64,000 bases of DNA from Halobacillus faecis. Its GTDB lineage: Bacteria > Bacillota > Bacilli > Bacillales > Halobacillaceae. A program made the translations under genes and the position numbers. How positions within the stretch are numbered: position 1 is the stretch's first letter; each line of letters opens with the position of its first letter. The stretch spans positions 1 through 64,000 of the forward strand of contig NZ_BJYD01000001.1 in assembly GCF_007991335.1 (NCBI RefSeq), given 5' to 3'. The notes under the pieces were generated by a model that was given only the letters and a program-made list of their open reading frames with translations, was not told the DNA's origin and did no database searches. Below, in pieces: positions 61,997-64,000 of this stretch.

Positions 61997-62755
61997 ATGA
62001 GGCATGCACTGATTACAGCTGGCACCAAAGGGCTAGGGAGGAAAGTAGCCGAGCACATGCTGAAACAAAATCATTCCATTACTGTTACATATAGAAGTGA
62101 TGAAGCTAAAGCCCTTTCTTTGCTAGACGATTTCCCTGAAGATCAAGACAGAATTCAAATTATAAAAGCTGACGTGACAAAGAAGGAGGAGATCCATTAC
62201 CTTATAGAAAAAACTTTGAAGCGCTTTGGTAGAGTTGATTTTTTAATTAATAATGCAGGTCCCTATATCTTTGAAAGAAAAAAATTAATAGACTACACAG
62301 AAGAGGAATGGAATTCGATGATTCGAGGAAACCTTGATGCGGTGTTTCACCTTATGAAAGCCATTGTTCCTCAAATGAGAAAACAAAATTTCGGTAGGAT
62401 CATTAACTACGGCTTCCAAGGGGCACAATCGGCTTCAGGGTGGATCTATCGTTCTGCTTTTGCAGCAGCAAAAGTTGGTCTTGTATCCCTGACTAAAACG
62501 ATTGCTTATGAAGAAGCAGAATATGGAATCACTTCAAATATGATTTGTCCGGGAAACATAACAGGAGAGTGGAAGGAATCTTGCATCGAAGTGAGTAGAA
62601 AAAGTAGAGATGAAGAAACTCCGATCGGCCGCCCGGGGACGGGGGAAGATGTAGCACGAACCATCGATTTTTTATGTCAGGAAGATTCGGATATGATTAC
62701 AGCTACGATTTATGAAGTCACCGGGGGATTGGACGTTATCCACAGGCACCGATAA
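61997..62755 (+). CDS. ytkK: SDR-family protein lacking the catalytic Tyr (YtkK-like)
   Basis: This 252-residue short-chain dehydrogenase-fold protein keeps the cofactor motif TAGTKGLG (7-14), NNAG (85-88), Asn112 and Lys159. The YxxxK motif reads FAAAK, with Phe155 instead of Tyr, and no Ser stands 13 residues before it (Gly142). A Tyr lies at 151, seven residues before the Lys. It may be a non-catalytic or altered enzyme. The place next to ald and its likeness to B. subtilis YtkK led to the symbol, held with caution. AAGGAGG precedes the ATG. Confidence 0.75.
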   Translation: MRHALITAGTKGLGRKVAEHMLKQNHSITVTYRSDEAKALSLLDDFPEDQDRIQIIKADVTKKEEIHYLIEKTLKRFGRVDFLINNAGPYIFERKKLIDYTEEEWNSMIRGNLDAVFHLMKAIVPQMRKQNFGRIINYGFQGAQSASGWIYRSAFAAAKVGLVSLTKTIAYEEAEYGITSNMICPGNITGEWKESCIEVSRKSRDEETPIGRPGTGEDVARTIDFLCQEDSDMITATIYEVTGGLDVIHRHR

Positions 62756-62807
62756 GTCATAAAGAAATAGTCGAATTTTGGATGTTCTTCATCCTATAGA
62801 AAACATT

Positions 62808-62816
62808 TGGTACAAT
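62808..62816 (+). promoter_or_regulatory. Candidate extended -10 promoter of ald
   Basis: TGG-TACAAT (62808-62816), 95 bases before ald, with a poor -35 (ttcatc). The context is the same as the element at 64-81. Confidence 0.4.
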
Positions 62817-62910
62817 AAAAGGGCTTTCTTTTCTTATTTTTGAAGACTTGTATGAAAAGCATTTCAGGATGAAGTAAATTTCATGTATAGAATAAGGAGG
62901 ATGGGCTGCA

Positions 62911-64000
62911 GTGAAAATAGGAGTACCAAGAGAAGTCAAAAACAATGAGAATCGTATAGCGATGACGCCTGCTGGGGTGGTCAGCTTGACCAACGCAGGG
63001 CATGAAGTGTTCGTAGAAACAAGTGCAGGACTAGGTTCAGGCTTCACCGATGATCAGTACAGGGAAGCTGGTGCTTCAATCGTTGGTTCAGCTCAGGAAG
63101 CATGGAGTCAGGAAATGGTAATGAAAGTAAAAGAACCTCTTCTGGAAGAGTACGGATATTTTTATAAAGGACTGATCTTATTTACTTACTTGCACTTGGC
63201 TCCGGAACCGGAATTGACGAAAGCTCTTGTAAGTAAGAAGGTTACTTCAATTGCATATGAGACCGTTCAATTGCCGAATGGATCACTCCCGCTTTTGACG
63301 CCGATGAGTGAAGTAGCAGGAAGGATGGCTTCCCAAATTGGTGCCCAATACCTTGAAAAGTCAAAAGGTGGAAAAGGAATTCTGTTAGGAGGCATCCCGG
63401 GTGTAAGACGCGGAAGAGTCACTGTTATCGGTGGAGGCGTTGTAGGTACAAATGCAGCTAAGATTGCCATGGGACTTGGAGCGGATGTCACCATCATTGA
63501 CCTGAACCCTGAACGATTGCGCCAGCTTGATGATATTTTTGGTTCTGATATCAACACGTTGATGTCGAACCCGCTAAATATTCAAGAGGCCTTGGAAGAG
63601 TCCGATCTAGTTATTGGAGCTGTTCTTATTCCAGGGGCTAAAGCGCCAAGCCTCGTGACAGAGGATATGGTCAAATCGATGAATGAAGGATCTGTCATTG
63701 TTGATGTTGCCATCGACCAAGGCGGCATTTTCGAAACCACTGATCGAATCACCACTCATGATGATCCTACTTATGAAAAGCATGGGGTTCTTCACTATGC
63801 GGTAGCTAACATGCCGGGCGCTGTTCCGAGGACGTCCACCATCGGGTTAACGAACGTTACGGTTCCATACGCTCTTCAGTTAGCGAACAAAGGATATAAG
63901 AGGGCCTGTCAGGAAAATGAGGCACTTTATAAGGGTCTTAACACGCTTGAAGGGCATGTGACCTACAAAGCGGTTGCTGAAGCTCAAGGTCTTGAATATA
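62911..64000 (+). CDS. ald: Alanine dehydrogenase, 3' end outside the window
   Basis: The reading frame is open from GTG at 62911 to the window end, giving 363 complete codons; B. subtilis Ald has about 378 residues, so roughly 10-15 are missing. The enzyme converts L-alanine to pyruvate and ammonia with NAD+. Catalytic Lys74 (VKEPL) and His95 (YLHLAPEP) are present; the Rossmann motif is [17 protein letters not shown] near 172-188, with DVAIDQGG near 265. AAGGAGG is 10 bases before the GTG. In B. subtilis ald supports growth on alanine and sporulation. Confidence 0.94.
   Translation, partial: MKIGVPREVKNNENRIAMTPAGVVSLTNAGHEVFVETSAGLGSGFTDDQYREAGASIVGSAQEAWSQEMVMKVKEPLLEEYGYFYKGLILFTYLHLAPEPELTKALVSKKVTSIAYETVQLPNGSLPLLTPMSEVAGRMASQIGAQYLEKSKGGKGILLGGIPGVRRGRVTVIGGGVVGTNAAKIAMGLGADVTIIDLNPERLRQLDDIFGSDINTLMSNPLNIQEALEESDLVIGAVLIPGAKAPSLVTEDMVKSMNEGSVIVDVAIDQGGIFETTDRITTHDDPTYEKHGVLHYAVANMPGAVPRTSTIGLTNVTVPYALQLANKGYKRACQENEALYKGLNTLEGHVTYKAVAEAQGLEY

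Overview
The window is a stretch of chromosome from a low- to mid-GC Bacillaceae bacterium, most likely a moderately halophilic or marine genus of the Halobacillus/Thalassobacillus/Virgibacillus group. That placement is inferred from protein likeness, acidic low-complexity linkers and intergenic repeat style; no 16S gene is present. Gene order follows the Bacillus subtilis yt* region (ytgP to ald) closely, so this is mainly conserved core genome with a few lineage-specific insertions. No rRNA, tRNA, CRISPR array, prophage or complete insertion sequence was seen.

Layout. 1-5 kb: two small unknown proteins, a flavoprotein (YtfP, minus), the lipid II flippase candidate YtgP/MurJ, an RsuA-type pseudouridine synthase and a small DeoR-type regulator. 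5-16 kb: YugO-like K+ channel, PepV dipeptidase, MFS transporter, ThpR, YtlQ, an EAL-domain protein (minus) inserted between ytlQ and ytlR, YtlR lipid kinase, YtmP, a MITE-like repeat, TrmB, YtnP and YtzB. 16-24 kb: YtoP, a DUF84 NTPase, YtoQ, a chemotaxis receptor, a lone PTS EIIC-like protein, YtpP, YtpQ and YtpR. 24-35 kb: SftA translocase, a nicotinate phosphoribosyltransferase-like protein, MurC, the ytxGHJ stress operon behind a sigma-B-type promoter, DAHP synthase/chorismate mutase, CcpA and the MotPS stator. 35-44 kb (mostly minus): AcuCBA without a neighbouring acsA, a large class A PBP with an acidic repetitive tail, a tyrosine T-box with TyrS, and RpsD with a long leader. 44-56 kb: DgcP, YtsP, RefZ, HisJ, EzrA, a small membrane protein, NifZ-type desulfurase with ThiI, YtcJ and NAD kinase. 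56-64 kb: YtxK, AckA with an upstream cre, EcsC-family protein, MoaB, a Usp, a 38-residue protein, an NCS1 permease, an SDR lacking its catalytic Tyr, and alanine dehydrogenase running off the end.

Functional links. Carbon control is a theme: CcpA is encoded here, with a cre at activating distance upstream of ackA, a perfect cre beside a small membrane protein and a weaker one before ytoP. Cell-wall and division genes (ytgP, murC, class A PBP, ezrA, refZ, sftA) are spread through the window. Cyclic-di-GMP is represented by both a GGDEF synthase and an EAL protein. Sulfur transfer is a NifZ-ThiI pair.

The least-explained material is a family of degenerate terminal-inverted-repeat elements (three similar copies plus one possible), several small unknown ORFs and the SDR with missing catalytic residues. 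I did not find a clear new multi-gene system. All database-type statements rest on recognition of protein sequences, not on searches.
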